Assembly (NCBI GenBank): GCA_016292215.1 | Contig: JAEFBB010000002.1 | Span: forward strand, 1-64,000 | Direction: 5' to 3' | Source of the DNA: Saccharofermentans sp. | GTDB lineage: Bacteria > Bacillota > Clostridia > Saccharofermentanales > Saccharofermentanaceae | Length of the DNA stretch: 64,000 nucleotides | In this document: positions 37,384 to 46,225 of the stretch, one piece after another | Layout of the letters: every line of letters starts with the position of its first letter | Numbering within the stretch: position 1 is the stretch's first letter | Position numbers and translations under genes: made by a program | The notes under the pieces: generated by a model | Told to the model about the DNA's origin: nothing | Database searches by the model: none | Seen by the model: the letters and a program-made list of their open reading frames with translations, nothing else

Positions 37384-38436
37384 TCAAGTAAATTTCTGCA
37401 TCTCTTGGTTAAGCTTTTTCTTAACGAAATCGATCTGCGAAATTACCTTGGAATAAAGCATTCTCTTGGGTCCTATGACTCCGATGTTGCCGGAGACGGA
37501 ATCCGTAAGATTATATGTTGCAGTGATAAAGCTGCAGTCATCGAGGCCTTCGAGCGCTATCTCCTGACCGATCCTTATCATGAAGGAATCGTCATTACCC
37601 TGCTCCCTTGCCGCATTCTCCATCTCATTGACATATCCTGCGACCATTCCGGAATCTGAAAGCGTACCCAAAAGGTCTCTTGCGCGTCCCAAAGAACTGA
37701 AGTCAGGAAGACTAAGCATCCTGTGCTCGCCTTCGAGGTAGATATTGAGCTCGTCTGCCTGCTTGATAGCAGCGTATGCTTCGTAAAGCACCTGCTTAAG
37801 GAGCGGCTCGGGCACGTCGGTGCTCTTGCCTGCAGTCTCAACTGTAACGAGCGTGATCTCGTCCAAAGGCTTGCCCGTGAGGCTCTTCTCGATGGCACCG
37901 GAGATCTTCATGATCTGCTCATCACTTAAGAAATTAGGGATCCTTACGACCTTATCCTTAACAACGCCTGCCGAAAGGACCATTACCACGAGTGCCTTGC
38001 CGGGCTCGATCATGAGGATCTTGAGCTGCTTCAAAAAGCTCTTCTTAAGTCTCGGGCTCATGGCAAGAGATACGAAGCCTGTAGTCTCTGAGAGTGTATG
38101 TGTAGCGTTCTTGATAAGGTCTGTGACCTCGTCAACGCTGGAATCTATCCTCTTCTCGATCTCGAGCTGCTCCCTGGGTGAGAGCTCCTCGATGGTCATA
38201 AGGGAGTTAACGTATTCGCGATATCCCTTGTCAGAAGGAATACGGCCTGCAGAGGTATGGGGCTTCTCGATAAGGCCCAGGTGCTCTAACTCAGCCATGT
38301 CGTTACGGAGCGTAGCGGAGCTGACATTAAAGTTATAGCGCTCGATCAAAGACTTCGAACCGACAGGCTCGTTAGTAGATACATAGTCATCTACGATAGC
38401 GTGCAAGACTTCTTTTTTACGGTTATCTAACTGCAT
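37384..38436 (-). CDS. hrcA: Heat-inducible transcription repressor HrcA
   Basis: Represses the heat-shock operon by binding CIRCE. The 350 residues carry the N-terminal winged helix (RKKEVLHAIVDDYVSTNEPVGSKSLIERY, SSATLRNDMAELEHLGLIEKPHTSAGRIPSDKGYR) and the C-terminal HrcA domain. The ATG at 38436 is used; the longer frame starts from a GTG inside the CIRCE element and is excluded. First gene of the hrcA-grpE-clpP-dnaK-dnaJ operon, so HrcA is autoregulated. Confidence 0.96.
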   Translation of the reverse strand: MQLDNRKKEVLHAIVDDYVSTNEPVGSKSLIERYNFNVSSATLRNDMAELEHLGLIEKPHTSAGRIPSDKGYREYVNSLMTIEELSPREQLEIEKRIDSSVDEVTDLIKNATHTLSETTGFVSLAMSPRLKKSFLKQLKILMIEPGKALVVMVLSAGVVKDKVVRIPNFLSDEQIMKISGAIEKSLTGKPLDEITLVTVETAGKSTDVPEPLLKQVLYEAYAAIKQADELNIYLEGEHRMLSLPDFSSLGRARDLLGTLSDSGMVAGYVNEMENAAREQGNDDSFMIRIGQEIALEGLDDCSFITATYNLTDSVSGNIGVIGPKRMLYSKVISQIDFVKKKLNQEMQKFT

Positions 38437-38459
38437 CTTTATGTCTCTCCCTTCTCCGA

Positions 38460-38486
38460 TTAGCACTCTATCCCTTTGAGTGCCAA
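38460..38486 (-). promoter_or_regulatory. CIRCE operator
   Basis: TTAGCACTC, nine bases, GAGTGCCAA: the CIRCE inverted repeat with one departure from the consensus GAGTGCTAA. It overlaps the expected transcription start, 24 bases before the hrcA ATG. Confidence 0.95.
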
Positions 38487-38490
38487 CAAC

Positions 38491-38519
38491 AATATACTCT
38501 TAAAGTCAAAAATAGTCAA
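38491..38519 (-). promoter_or_regulatory. Sigma-A promoter of the hrcA operon
   Basis: Minus-strand TTGACT (-35, 38514-38519) and TATATT (-10, 38491-38496) with a 17-base spacer, directly upstream of CIRCE. Confidence 0.85.
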
Positions 38520-38586
38520 ATGATTATTTGAGGGAAAACTGAGGATTCATAAATTGCTGTATTTTCGGGCTTTTGGAGAGCCTTTG

Positions 38587-40347
38587 TCACCAGTGCCAGA
38601 GCTGCATATAGACAACGAAGACGACTGTAAGAACAGCACCGGCAATAGCAATGATGTTGTAGATCTTGCGGATCACAGAAGAGTCCTTGCGCGGTGTCCT
38701 TATGAGCTTAATGAGCGAATAAAGAGCCAGCGCCAGGAGGATAACTGTAAGTAAGCCGGCTGCATAGAAGAACCACATATAAAAGGTGTGAGGCAGCCAT
38801 ACAGCGATCGACAGGATAATGCCAAGGCCGCACAGACCGAGCAAAAGTTCAATAAGAGCGATGAAGCCCGTCGTCTTGCCGAGCATGATCTTCTTCGTGC
38901 TCTTTCTTGCCTTGCGGACGATGGCTCTTATGCCCTTAACCATGAGACTTATGAGCGCAAATGCCAGGAACAGCATCCACCCGTAGAAAAGAATGCAGTC
39001 AGCGATCATGGTACCGGTGTCAGCAAGATAATAATCGCCGTAAGGCATCTCGATCTTTGAAATGCCGTCCTTCTCGTTATATGTCCAGAGGAACTCACTG
39101 AAAGTATCAGGCGTTACATAACTGGCACCCATTACCTTAAAGCGGCCCTCGAGCACTGTTCTGGCAGGATGGTATAAACCCTCTTTATAATCTCCATCTA
39201 TATAAGACAGCCAAGCTGACCTGCCGTAGATCGAATCGAAGAGCTCACCGTTGTAATATTCCTCTCCTGCCTGGTTGGTCATTACAACGCAGCCGATCTG
39301 CTTTTCGGGATCGAAAGTGATATAAGACGAGCATGCCTGCGTATTGCCGCCGTGACCGTAAGTGTTGTTTCCGTAAGGAAGCGCCCAGAAACCGTGGGCA
39401 TTCTTCGCAACATTCGTATCACCGTAATAAGATGTCGCAGACATCATGACATCAAATGTCTCCTGATTCTCAAAAAGCGGGAACTCATCCTTAACAAAGC
39501 AGGAAGCATACTTGATATAGTCATCAAGCGTGGATACGCATGCGCCTGCAGGATAAAGGCTGATCAGATAGAACGCGTTGCCGACGGATGTTGTCCCTGA
39601 ATAGCACATGAGCTGGTCGCGCCTCTCCCTGACGCCCGGGTTATCCATGAGGTCAGGCTCAAGAGCGGAATCTTTCATGTCCAAGGGCTCGAAAATATGG
39701 TGATGAACATAATCAGCAAAGCTCTCACCCGAAATGCGCTCAACGATAAAACCAGCCAGAGCAACGCCCCAGTTTGAATAAGCAGTGAGCGTATCAGGTT
39801 CGAAAACCTGTGGCGGCTGGTCAAGTTTTAAAGCTTCTTCGAGCGTGTATGCCTCCATATTTGCAGGAAGGAACATATCCGTATAGTATTCCTGGAAGCC
39901 TGCCCTGTGGTTCATGAGGTCGATCATGCGGACGGGCTTCTCATATCTTAAGTTGGTAAGGAAACCGTCGGGAAGATATTCCCTTACGTCCTTTTCCAGA
40001 TCGATCTTACCCTGCTCCCAGAGCTGCATGACGCTGACCCAGACCAGCGTTTTTGTGGTAGAACCCCAGTCAATGACAGTATTCTCATCAACTTTGATTC
40101 CGTTCTCGATGTCCGAATAACCGTAATAGCCTTTAAATACTACGCCGTCTTTATCGAAAACTCCGACCATCGCACCTGCAGTGGTGTCCTTGTGGTCTTC
40201 GTAGAAAGAATTGATCTTCTCTTCATAAGATCCTGTGTAGATCTTCGGTTCTTTTTCTTCGGACTGCTTTGCTGAACATGAAGCCAGTAAAGGCATTGTC
40301 ATCAAAGCTCCGACAATAAGCGCGATGCTTTTCTTAAGCAATTTCAT
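38587..40347 (-). CDS. Lipoprotein serine hydrolase (class C beta-lactamase/PBP-like) with C-terminal membrane helices
   Basis: A 586-residue surface protein. A signal peptide ends in lipobox LASC (C24). The beta-lactamase-type domain follows: GSTTK (S96, K99), YSN (Y190-N192), and a GHGG motif late in the domain (YGHGGNTQ). The last 130 residues contain four membrane spans (ILFYGWMLFLAFALISLMV, FIALIELLLGLCGLGIILSIAVW, TFYMWFFYAAGLLTVILLALALYSLI, IIAIAGAVLTVVFVVYMQL). Such proteins act on peptidoglycan peptides or esters. True antibiotic resistance activity is unlikely but not excluded. Confidence 0.85.
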   Translation of the reverse strand: MKLLKKSIALIVGALMTMPLLASCSAKQSEEKEPKIYTGSYEEKINSFYEDHKDTTAGAMVGVFDKDGVVFKGYYGYSDIENGIKVDENTVIDWGSTTKTLVWVSVMQLWEQGKIDLEKDVREYLPDGFLTNLRYEKPVRMIDLMNHRAGFQEYYTDMFLPANMEAYTLEEALKLDQPPQVFEPDTLTAYSNWGVALAGFIVERISGESFADYVHHHIFEPLDMKDSALEPDLMDNPGVRERRDQLMCYSGTTSVGNAFYLISLYPAGACVSTLDDYIKYASCFVKDEFPLFENQETFDVMMSATSYYGDTNVAKNAHGFWALPYGNNTYGHGGNTQACSSYITFDPEKQIGCVVMTNQAGEEYYNGELFDSIYGRSAWLSYIDGDYKEGLYHPARTVLEGRFKVMGASYVTPDTFSEFLWTYNEKDGISKIEMPYGDYYLADTGTMIADCILFYGWMLFLAFALISLMVKGIRAIVRKARKSTKKIMLGKTTGFIALIELLLGLCGLGIILSIAVWLPHTFYMWFFYAAGLLTVILLALALYSLIKLIRTPRKDSSVIRKIYNIIAIAGAVLTVVFVVYMQLWHW

Positions 40348-40430
40348 ATAATTCTCCCTTATTCCATTTTCTTGAAACTGCTTTATTATATTACAAACAA
40401 TCTTAACCTAACCTTAAATCGGAGGGCTCG

Positions 40431-41129
40431 ATGACAGGTATCGTTTTTGACATTGACGACACACTATATTGCAGGCAGGACATGCTCGTAAAAGCAGCCG
40501 AGATCGTACTCGGCGTAAAGGTACCCGACTGGCGCGAATTCATCAGGATCTTCTACGAAAAGAGCGACCTCAACATGGCACAGCTTGAATCCGGTGAAGT
40601 CTCCACCCGCGATACCAACGGCTGGCGCTACAACGAGACATTCCGTTTGTTGGGACTTCCCTACGAACCTAAGGACGGCGGACGTGCCGCTGACGCTTAT
40701 CTCGAGCTCCAGAGCCACATGTCCATAAGCAGAGATCTGGCTTGCGCATTGGATAAGCTTGCCTCAAATCCTGATCTCAAGCTCGCGATCCTTACTGCAG
40801 GCGAATCAAAACACCAGTGGAACAAAGTAGATATGTTAGGTCTGGACCGATGGTTCGACCGCAGCATGATCCTCGTCACCGGCGATACTCCTTACACCAA
40901 GCCTGAACTCGAACTGTACCGCATGATGGAAAAGTGCTTAGGGCTCTCCCCTTCCGACCTTTGGATGATCGGTGACAATTACGATAAAGACATCGCAGGC
41001 GCCATTACCTCCGGCTGGCATTCGCTTTGGCTCAACAGACGCGGGATTCCTGATCCCGATGCACTTCCTGACATAACAGTCCTTAACGACGATGAATTTG
41101 TATCTGCTTTGGCAAAGGAGTTCACTTAA
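40431..41129 (+). CDS. HAD-superfamily phosphatase
   Basis: A 232-residue hydrolase with HAD motif I FDIDDTLYCR (D8 and D10), motif II in LAILTAGES, and motifs III/IV KPELELYRMMEKCLG ... MIGDNYDKDIAGAITSGW. Similar to YjjG-type nucleotidases or phosphoglycolate phosphatases; substrate not predictable. The ATG at 40431 follows CGGAGGGCTCG. Its stop directly abuts the start of a 70-residue gene. Confidence 0.88.
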   Translation: MTGIVFDIDDTLYCRQDMLVKAAEIVLGVKVPDWREFIRIFYEKSDLNMAQLESGEVSTRDTNGWRYNETFRLLGLPYEPKDGGRAADAYLELQSHMSISRDLACALDKLASNPDLKLAILTAGESKHQWNKVDMLGLDRWFDRSMILVTGDTPYTKPELELYRMMEKCLGLSPSDLWMIGDNYDKDIAGAITSGWHSLWLNRRGIPDPDALPDITVLNDDEFVSALAKEFT

Positions 41130-41342
41130 ATGTTCGGAAAGAAAAAGACTTCTAAGCTGTCCTATGATAAGGAAAATGAGACTCCCGCAGTAAAGTCCAG
41201 CATCTGCACCGGCGAAAAGACTGCCGGATTCATCGATAATAAGACCGGCAAGTACAGAGATGTCATGCTCATCAAGTCTGAAGCCGATCTTGCTGAATTC
41301 AAGAGAATGTGCGGTGTCGATGAGGTAAAAACGATATATTAA
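41130..41342 (+). CDS. Small conserved-looking protein, unknown function
   Basis: A 70-residue soluble protein beginning MFGKKKTSKLSYDKENETP and ending in EFKRMCGVDEVKTIY. It starts on the base after the HAD gene stop (TAA-ATG) with AAGGAG upstream inside the HAD gene, so the two are translated together. Residues 24-50 (ICTGEKTAGFIDNKTGKYRDVMLI) look like a small beta-hairpin domain. No known family was recognised. Confidence 0.7.
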   Translation: MFGKKKTSKLSYDKENETPAVKSSICTGEKTAGFIDNKTGKYRDVMLIKSEADLAEFKRMCGVDEVKTIY

Positions 41343-41490
41343 GCCCAGTCGCCAAATGTTCGCCTGTTCGAAATAGATTTAGTGACCAAATTGAGTACTA
41401 TTGCGAAAAGTCACCATTTGGGTCACTTTTATTGCCTGTTTTGGATGACCATTTCATGACCACTCGAAAAATCGAATTGTGCAGCAAGTA
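41343..41490. repeat. Intergenic cluster of GTGACC/GGTCAC words
   Basis: Within about 80 bases: GTGACC (41382), GTCACC (41410), GGTCAC (41421), ATGACC (41445 and 41456), in both orientations. The stretch GATGACCATTTCATGACC (41444-41461) has a near match in GACGACCATTTCGTGAAC (46329-46346) downstream of the second nuclease-like gene. No open reading frame is credible here. Confidence 0.45.
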
Positions 41491-41576
41491 CAAGCCCGCA
41501 AACCCGGTACGCTGTTTTTCGCTTTTTCACGGTTAAATCGGAATATTGTTCAAGTTTTTTGGCGGATTTGCTCAGG

Positions 41577-41605
41577 TTGACACTACAATTAGCTTATGCT
41601 AACTT
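41577..41605 (+). promoter_or_regulatory. Promoter upstream of the riboswitch
   Basis: Perfect TTGACA (-35, 41577-41582) and TAACTT (-10, 41600-41605) with a 17-base spacer and an extended -10 TG at 41597-41598. Predicted start near 41612, just before the aptamer. Confidence 0.75.
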
Positions 41606-41611
41606 GAGAAT

Positions 41612-41706
41612 GTAATTCCCATGGGGGAGTAGCAAGCGCCTGATAAGCGTAGCAAGTCAACATCCTGGCCTTACGGTCTGGCTTGTTTTAAATTGCGAGA
41701 CTCATG
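41612..41706 (+). promoter_or_regulatory. Riboswitch aptamer resembling the yybP-ykoY (Mn2+) class
   Basis: Closing stem CATGGG (41620-41625) with CTCATG (41701-41706). The 5' strand runs into GGGGGAGTAGC and the 3' strand comes from GCGAGAC, the two conserved internal-loop sequences of yybP-ykoY RNAs. Inside are a GCGC-type hairpin and a GTCAACATCC...GGTCTGG hairpin in the place of the L3 arm. The class binds Mn2+ and usually controls metal exporters. Here it stands before an ABC ATPase and FtsX-type permease. Assigned by recall of the consensus, not by covariance search. Confidence 0.7.
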
Positions 41707-41788
41707 TATAGCCAAACTATACATGACGTTATTATTAAGACATTGATGACCCAAGTATAGTTTTGCTGTACTTGGGTCTTTCGTTTTT
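41702..41788 (+). terminator. Riboswitch expression platform: terminator with competing antiterminator
   Basis: The terminator stem is GACCCAAGTA/TACTTGGGTC (41748-41757, 41769-41778), followed by a T-rich tract to 41788. AAACTATAC (41714-41722) is fully complementary to GTATAGTTT (41755-41763) in the terminator, forming an antiterminator. TCATGTATAG/CTATACATGA (41702-41711, 41717-41726) is a third hairpin that competes with both the aptamer closing stem and the antiterminator. This predicts read-through when the aptamer is closed. Confidence 0.75.
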
Positions 41789-41839
41789 CGAAGACTTTAG
41801 GGAATTAGAAAATCTATAAAGTCAGAGGAGAAGATCAGC

Positions 41840-42547
41840 ATGGCAGAAAACTTTTTGGAGATCAAAGATCTTATGAAGAGCTTTGGTACCGGAGAAGCAA
41901 AACAGGAAGTCTTAAGAGGAATGAACTTCACTGTAAACAAAGGTGAGTTCTGCGTCCTTCTTGGGCCTTCGGGATCGGGCAAGTCCACCCTTCTTAACAT
42001 CATCGGAGGGATCGACACGCCGGACTCGGGATTCGTAAGCATCAACGGTGATAAGCTCGAAGACATGGATGAGAAACAGCTTACGATCTACAGAAGAAAA
42101 CACTTGGGTTATGTATTCCAGATGTATAACCTCATCCCCAACCTTAACGTAAAAGAGAACATCGAAGTCGGAGCGTACCTGTCGGACAAACCGCTGGACG
42201 TTGAGGAAGTAATCACAACATTAGGGCTTCAGGATCACAAGTATAAATATCCTAATCAGTTATCCGGAGGACAGCAGCAGAGAGTTTCCATAGGACGTGC
42301 GGTTGTCAAGAATCCGGATATTTTAATGTGTGACGAGCCTACGGGCGCTCTCGACTATAAAACAAGTAAAGAGATCCTCGCGCTTATCGAAGACTGCAAC
42401 AAAAAGTACGGCAGCACTATCATCATGGTCACGCACAACGAAGCGATCAAGTACATGGCAGATCACGTGATCAAGTTAAGAGACGGTATCGTACGCCATA
42501 ACGATATCAACGATAAGAAGATCCCCGCTTCCGAGCTCGAATGGTAA
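41840..42547 (+). CDS. ABC transporter ATP-binding protein (MacB/LolD type)
   Basis: A 235-residue ATPase paired with an FtsX-type permease. Walker A GPSGSGKST, Q-loop YVFQMYNLIPNLN, signature LSGGQQQR and Walker B ILMCDEPTGALD are intact, as is the switch histidine in MVTHN. Family members drive lipoprotein release, peptide export or mechanotransmission. The start follows AGAGGAGAAGATC. It lies 52 bases past the riboswitch terminator and 12 bases before the permease gene. Confidence 0.93.
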   Translation: MAENFLEIKDLMKSFGTGEAKQEVLRGMNFTVNKGEFCVLLGPSGSGKSTLLNIIGGIDTPDSGFVSINGDKLEDMDEKQLTIYRRKHLGYVFQMYNLIPNLNVKENIEVGAYLSDKPLDVEEVITTLGLQDHKYKYPNQLSGGQQQRVSIGRAVVKNPDILMCDEPTGALDYKTSKEILALIEDCNKKYGSTIIMVTHNEAIKYMADHVIKLRDGIVRHNDINDKKIPASELEW

Positions 42548-42559
42548 GGAGGCGTACTG

Positions 42560-45259
42560 ATGAGAAATCCACTTGTAAAGCGAATCCCTAAAGAGCTCGC
42601 TTCCGACTGGCACAAGTATCTGGTAATCATTCTGTTCATGGTAGGCATGATCGGTGTTATCTCCGGCATGTATGTCGGCCGTGACAGCATGATCGCTGCT
42701 ATCAATGCCGGAAAAGAAGAACTGAATCTTGAAGACGGGTGCTTCGAGCTCTCACACAAAGCTTCAGATGAAATGCTTGACAGCATAAGCACCGGCGGTA
42801 TGGCTGACGTTAAGCAGTATTTCATCGATGAAGGCATGAAGGAAGCTGATGAAAAAGTTGCAGAAGAGATCGAGAAAGAGCTCCGCTCCACGGTCGAAGA
42901 AGCTATAGAAGACGGTGTCCGCGCACAGTGTGAAGCCTACGGTATTACCGATGAAGCGATGATCCAAGAGCAGATAAAGACTGCAATGGACGAGAACTTC
43001 GACAGCGCGCTTGATGAAGCAAGAGACTCAGACGAATTCAAAAAAGCTGTCGACGAGGCATACGAAGAAGCACATAAGGAAGTCCTTAAGGCTGTTGACG
43101 AGGAATGGGAGGATATCGCGGAAGAATACAAACTCAACGATCCCGGTTTCTCGCCTGTTCCCGTGAAGGTTTTCGAGCACTTCTACCGCAATGAATCTGA
43201 AGATAACAACAAAGACGGCACGGAAGATGCCACGGTCAGGATCTTCAAGAGTGATTCAACGGTTGATATGGCTTCGGTTATCGTAGGCCGACTTCCCGAA
43301 AACAAAAACGAGATCGCTTTAGACCGGAACCACGCTGAAACAGTCGGTGTTTCAGTCGGCGATAAGGTGAGGATCAGCGGTAAAGAGTTTGAAGTAACAG
43401 GACTCGTCTCATTCGTAAATTACCTCACTATGCACGAGTCAAATACCGATCTGATGTTTGACGCGTTCGGCTTCGACGTCGCAATGGTAACACCTGAAGC
43501 TTTTGACGAACTGTCATCAAGACTTCACTATAATTACTCATTCTTTTACGAAAGCGAACCCGCGGATAAAGCCGCTCAAAAGGACACTTCCGAAGCTTTC
43601 CTAAAATCCCTTATCACCCAGTCAGTCGTATACGATAACGAACTCAAAGACTATCTGCCCACCTACTTAAGCCAGGCCAGAAACTTTGCGATCTCTGATA
43701 TCGACGGTGACTCAACAGGTACAGGCATTTTCTGCTACATTCTTATTGCTGTCATTGCATTTATCTTTGCAATAACGATCAGCAACACGATCGATAAAGA
43801 AGCATCCGTTATCGGCACATTACGTGCTTCAGGTTACAGCAAGGGCGAACTCATAGTTCACTACATGTCGATGCCCTTTATCGTAACGATCGCAGGCGCG
43901 GTGATCGGTAATGTACTGGGTTATACAGCATTCCGCGGCATGGCCGTAAACCTTTACTACAACACATACAGCCTCCCTACTCCACGCCTTGTGTGGAGTT
44001 CGTCGGCTTTGGTAAAGACAACAGTCATTCCGCTGCTTCTGATGTTCCTGATCAACCTTTTCGTTATCGTGAAAAAACTTCAGTTAAGCCCTCTGAAATT
44101 CTTAAGACATGACCTCACAAAATCCAGACGCACAAAGGCAAGAAGGATTCCGGCATGGTCATTCTTAAGACGATTCAGGATCAGGGTCTTATTCCAGAAC
44201 ATGCCGAACTACGCAGTACTCATCTTCGGTGTAATCCTGTCGGAACTGATGCTCTGCTTTGCTTTCGGCCTTACTGACTCCCTGGTCAACTATGGTGACA
44301 AAGCGCCCGAAATGGTCTTTGCCGAATACCAGTACATGCTCATGGGATACAAAGACAAGGACGGCAATGTCATCGAGACAAACGAGAATACTGCCGAAAG
44401 ATTCAGTTGTCATTCGCTGATGTACCCTAAGCAGAAGAGTGATTTCTCACGCTTCGAAGGTATGGGAAGCGGCGGTGATGAGAGCATTACCGTTTACGGA
44501 ATCGCAGACAACAGCCAATATATCTCACTTCCTGCCGATGTTCCCGAAGGCAGTGTCTTCGCATCCACGGCATTCAGAGATAAGTTCTATCTTAAGGAAG
44601 GTGATGTGTTATCGCTTCACGAGGAATACGAGAACAAGTCTTATGAATTTACCATCAAAGGCTTCGTTGATTACGACGGCGGCATCGCAGTCTTCATGAG
44701 CAACGAGAACTTCAATAAGACATTCGATAAGAAGTCCGGCGAATTCTCCGGATATTTCTCCAGAAACGAGATAACCGACATTGATGAGCAGGACATCGCA
44801 ACCGTAATAACCGTGGAGGATATTTCCAAGGTAACGACCCAGCTCATGCACTCGGTCGGCGGATTCATCGAGATCTTCAAGTATGCGATGATCATCCTCG
44901 CGGCAGCCCTCATTTATCTGCTCGCAAAGATCATCATCGAACGCAACGAACACTCTATCTCCATGGTAAAGATCCTGGGATTTAAGAACGGCGAAATCGG
45001 TTCGCTCTACATCATCCCGACCGCGATCGTTGTCGTGCTGTTTACATTAATCAGTCTCGTTGTCGGCTACTTCCTGATGCTCTGGATCTTCCACGCATTC
45101 CTGCTGCAAATGGACGGATACTTTGCTTTCTACATGAAGCCTTTGTCAATGGTATTATCAGTCCTTTACCTTCTCGTCGGATACGCGTTCGTCTCAATGA
45201 TCGACTTCTTCAGGATAAAGAAGATCCCTATGGATGTGGCATTAAAGAACGTGGAATAA
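42560..45259 (+). CDS. Large FtsX-type ABC transporter permease
   Basis: An 899-residue membrane protein. Topology: one helix near residues 18-36, and an extracellular region of about 350 residues whose first part (about 75-195) is a Glu/Ala-rich coiled coil. Then a three-helix FtsX block (about 390-510), a second extracellular domain (about 590-760) and a final three-helix block (about 770-890). Two FtsX domains and a coiled stalk match the clostridial macrolide-exporter/YknZ-like group that works without a partner. Substrate unknown. Probably controlled by the upstream riboswitch. Confidence 0.85.
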   Translation: MRNPLVKRIPKELASDWHKYLVIILFMVGMIGVISGMYVGRDSMIAAINAGKEELNLEDGCFELSHKASDEMLDSISTGGMADVKQYFIDEGMKEADEKVAEEIEKELRSTVEEAIEDGVRAQCEAYGITDEAMIQEQIKTAMDENFDSALDEARDSDEFKKAVDEAYEEAHKEVLKAVDEEWEDIAEEYKLNDPGFSPVPVKVFEHFYRNESEDNNKDGTEDATVRIFKSDSTVDMASVIVGRLPENKNEIALDRNHAETVGVSVGDKVRISGKEFEVTGLVSFVNYLTMHESNTDLMFDAFGFDVAMVTPEAFDELSSRLHYNYSFFYESEPADKAAQKDTSEAFLKSLITQSVVYDNELKDYLPTYLSQARNFAISDIDGDSTGTGIFCYILIAVIAFIFAITISNTIDKEASVIGTLRASGYSKGELIVHYMSMPFIVTIAGAVIGNVLGYTAFRGMAVNLYYNTYSLPTPRLVWSSSALVKTTVIPLLLMFLINLFVIVKKLQLSPLKFLRHDLTKSRRTKARRIPAWSFLRRFRIRVLFQNMPNYAVLIFGVILSELMLCFAFGLTDSLVNYGDKAPEMVFAEYQYMLMGYKDKDGNVIETNENTAERFSCHSLMYPKQKSDFSRFEGMGSGGDESITVYGIADNSQYISLPADVPEGSVFASTAFRDKFYLKEGDVLSLHEEYENKSYEFTIKGFVDYDGGIAVFMSNENFNKTFDKKSGEFSGYFSRNEITDIDEQDIATVITVEDISKVTTQLMHSVGGFIEIFKYAMIILAAALIYLLAKIIIERNEHSISMVKILGFKNGEIGSLYIIPTAIVVVLFTLISLVVGYFLMLWIFHAFLLQMDGYFAFYMKPLSMVLSVLYLLVGYAFVSMIDFFRIKKIPMDVALKNVE

Positions 45260-45275
45260 TGTTTACTTAGCGTTA

Positions 45276-45315
45276 AGCGGCCTCAAAGCTGGTGCTTTGG
45301 GGCCGCTATTTTTTT
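45276..45315 (+). terminator. Intrinsic terminator after the ABC permease
   Basis: 13-bp stem AGCGGCCTCAAAG/CTTTGGGGCCGCT (45276-45288, 45295-45307) with one G-U pair and a T-run at 45309-45315. Confidence 0.92.
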
Positions 45316-45379
45316 GAATTCGCTAATTATATTAATTCTATTCTTACTTGGGCGTTTCTTGTTTTGGGGTCGTTTGCGC

Positions 45380-45436
45380 TTGTCGGTTTTTGTCGTATTT
45401 TGTCGGTAGAAAACCGACAAAGAGGCTGCTTATAAT
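45380..45436 (+). promoter_or_regulatory. TGTCGG palindrome and -10 box upstream of the second nuclease-like gene
   Basis: Perfect 11-bp inverted repeat TTGTCGGTTTT/AAAACCGACAA (45380-45390, 45410-45420), with a further TGTCGG at 45401. TATAAT (45431-45436) ends six bases before the ATG at 45443. A leaderless transcript is predicted. No good -35 is present, so an activator or repressor at the palindrome is plausible. Confidence 0.55.
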
Positions 45437-45442
45437 CCAACT

Positions 45443-46225
45443 ATGGAATACTTAAACAAATATGTGCCCAAAGAGTTTCTGGCCCTCAAGATAAATTACT
45501 GTAGGAAGTGTCTCGAAGAGATGCCAAAATATGTTGTGGCTGAGCATTTCAAAAGAGGTAAACTACGGAAAGTTATCAAAGTGAATAACCATGAGTATTT
45601 TCTTGATTCAAAACTCGGAAAAGAATATCTCCAAAGGATGCACAAGCGGAAACAGACTGAATGTCAACTGAAGATTTATGAAACGGTTTGGAGTTGCCAT
45701 TTTATCGATGAACCTCTTACGGAATGCAATCCTCATAAGGTAACCAGAACCTTGCGTATTGATACAGATAAACAAGTGGTAATGAACAAGGCATTTTTCG
45801 ATAGTTTGAAAAACGATGACAATTCAAAATATATTAAGTATAAAAACAACTATTTCAATGGAATCTATTATCGTTCTGCAGCCGAGCGTGATATAGCGAT
45901 CTTCTACACATATCTGGGTATACCGTTTAAATATGAACCCTCAATAATACTTGCAGGACTAAACAAGCCAATCAATCCTGATTTTGTAATCTATATCGAA
46001 GAACTTGATACCTGCTTCATCCATGAACATTTCGGAATAAAGGATTCATCCGATTATTTGACAACGACCAAGGTTAAATATGGCAACTATACTAACGCCG
46101 GCCTCATTCCGGATCTTGATATTCTGTTCACATATGACACCGAAGATATGCCATTCGACATAAGATACTTATCTGCGAAAATGAATGCTGCAATCTATGG
46201 AAAAGCAATCAAATTTCCCGTCTAA
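45443..46225 (+). CDS. Orphan PD-(D/E)XK-like nuclease-domain protein (second copy)
   Basis: A 260-residue paralogue of the protein at 855-1634. Shared pattern: RSAAE (E148), LGIPFKYE, NPDF (D180), IHEHFGI (E195, H196) and SDYLTTTKVKY (K210, K212). The N-terminal halves also align loosely (LEEMPKYVV with IQKLPEGRIIV). The A/T-rich codon use differs from the ABC and glnA neighbours and suggests acquisition. ATG 45443 lies only six bases past a TATAAT, with no Shine-Dalgarno. An internal ATG at 45521 is possible but would cut the aligned N-terminus. Activity and target are unknown. Confidence 0.6.
   Translation: MEYLNKYVPKEFLALKINYCRKCLEEMPKYVVAEHFKRGKLRKVIKVNNHEYFLDSKLGKEYLQRMHKRKQTECQLKIYETVWSCHFIDEPLTECNPHKVTRTLRIDTDKQVVMNKAFFDSLKNDDNSKYIKYKNNYFNGIYYRSAAERDIAIFYTYLGIPFKYEPSIILAGLNKPINPDFVIYIEELDTCFIHEHFGIKDSSDYLTTTKVKYGNYTNAGLIPDLDILFTYDTEDMPFDIRYLSAKMNAAIYGKAIKFPV

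Noticed and set aside
38587..40347. Antibiotic-resistance beta-lactamase
   Set aside because: The catalytic motifs fit the broad class C/PBP-like hydrolase family, and the C-terminal membrane helices are foreign to true resistance enzymes.
45380..45420. CRISPR-like repeat cluster upstream of the second nuclease-like gene
   Set aside because: The repeated word is only six bases, spacing is irregular, and no cas gene is nearby.
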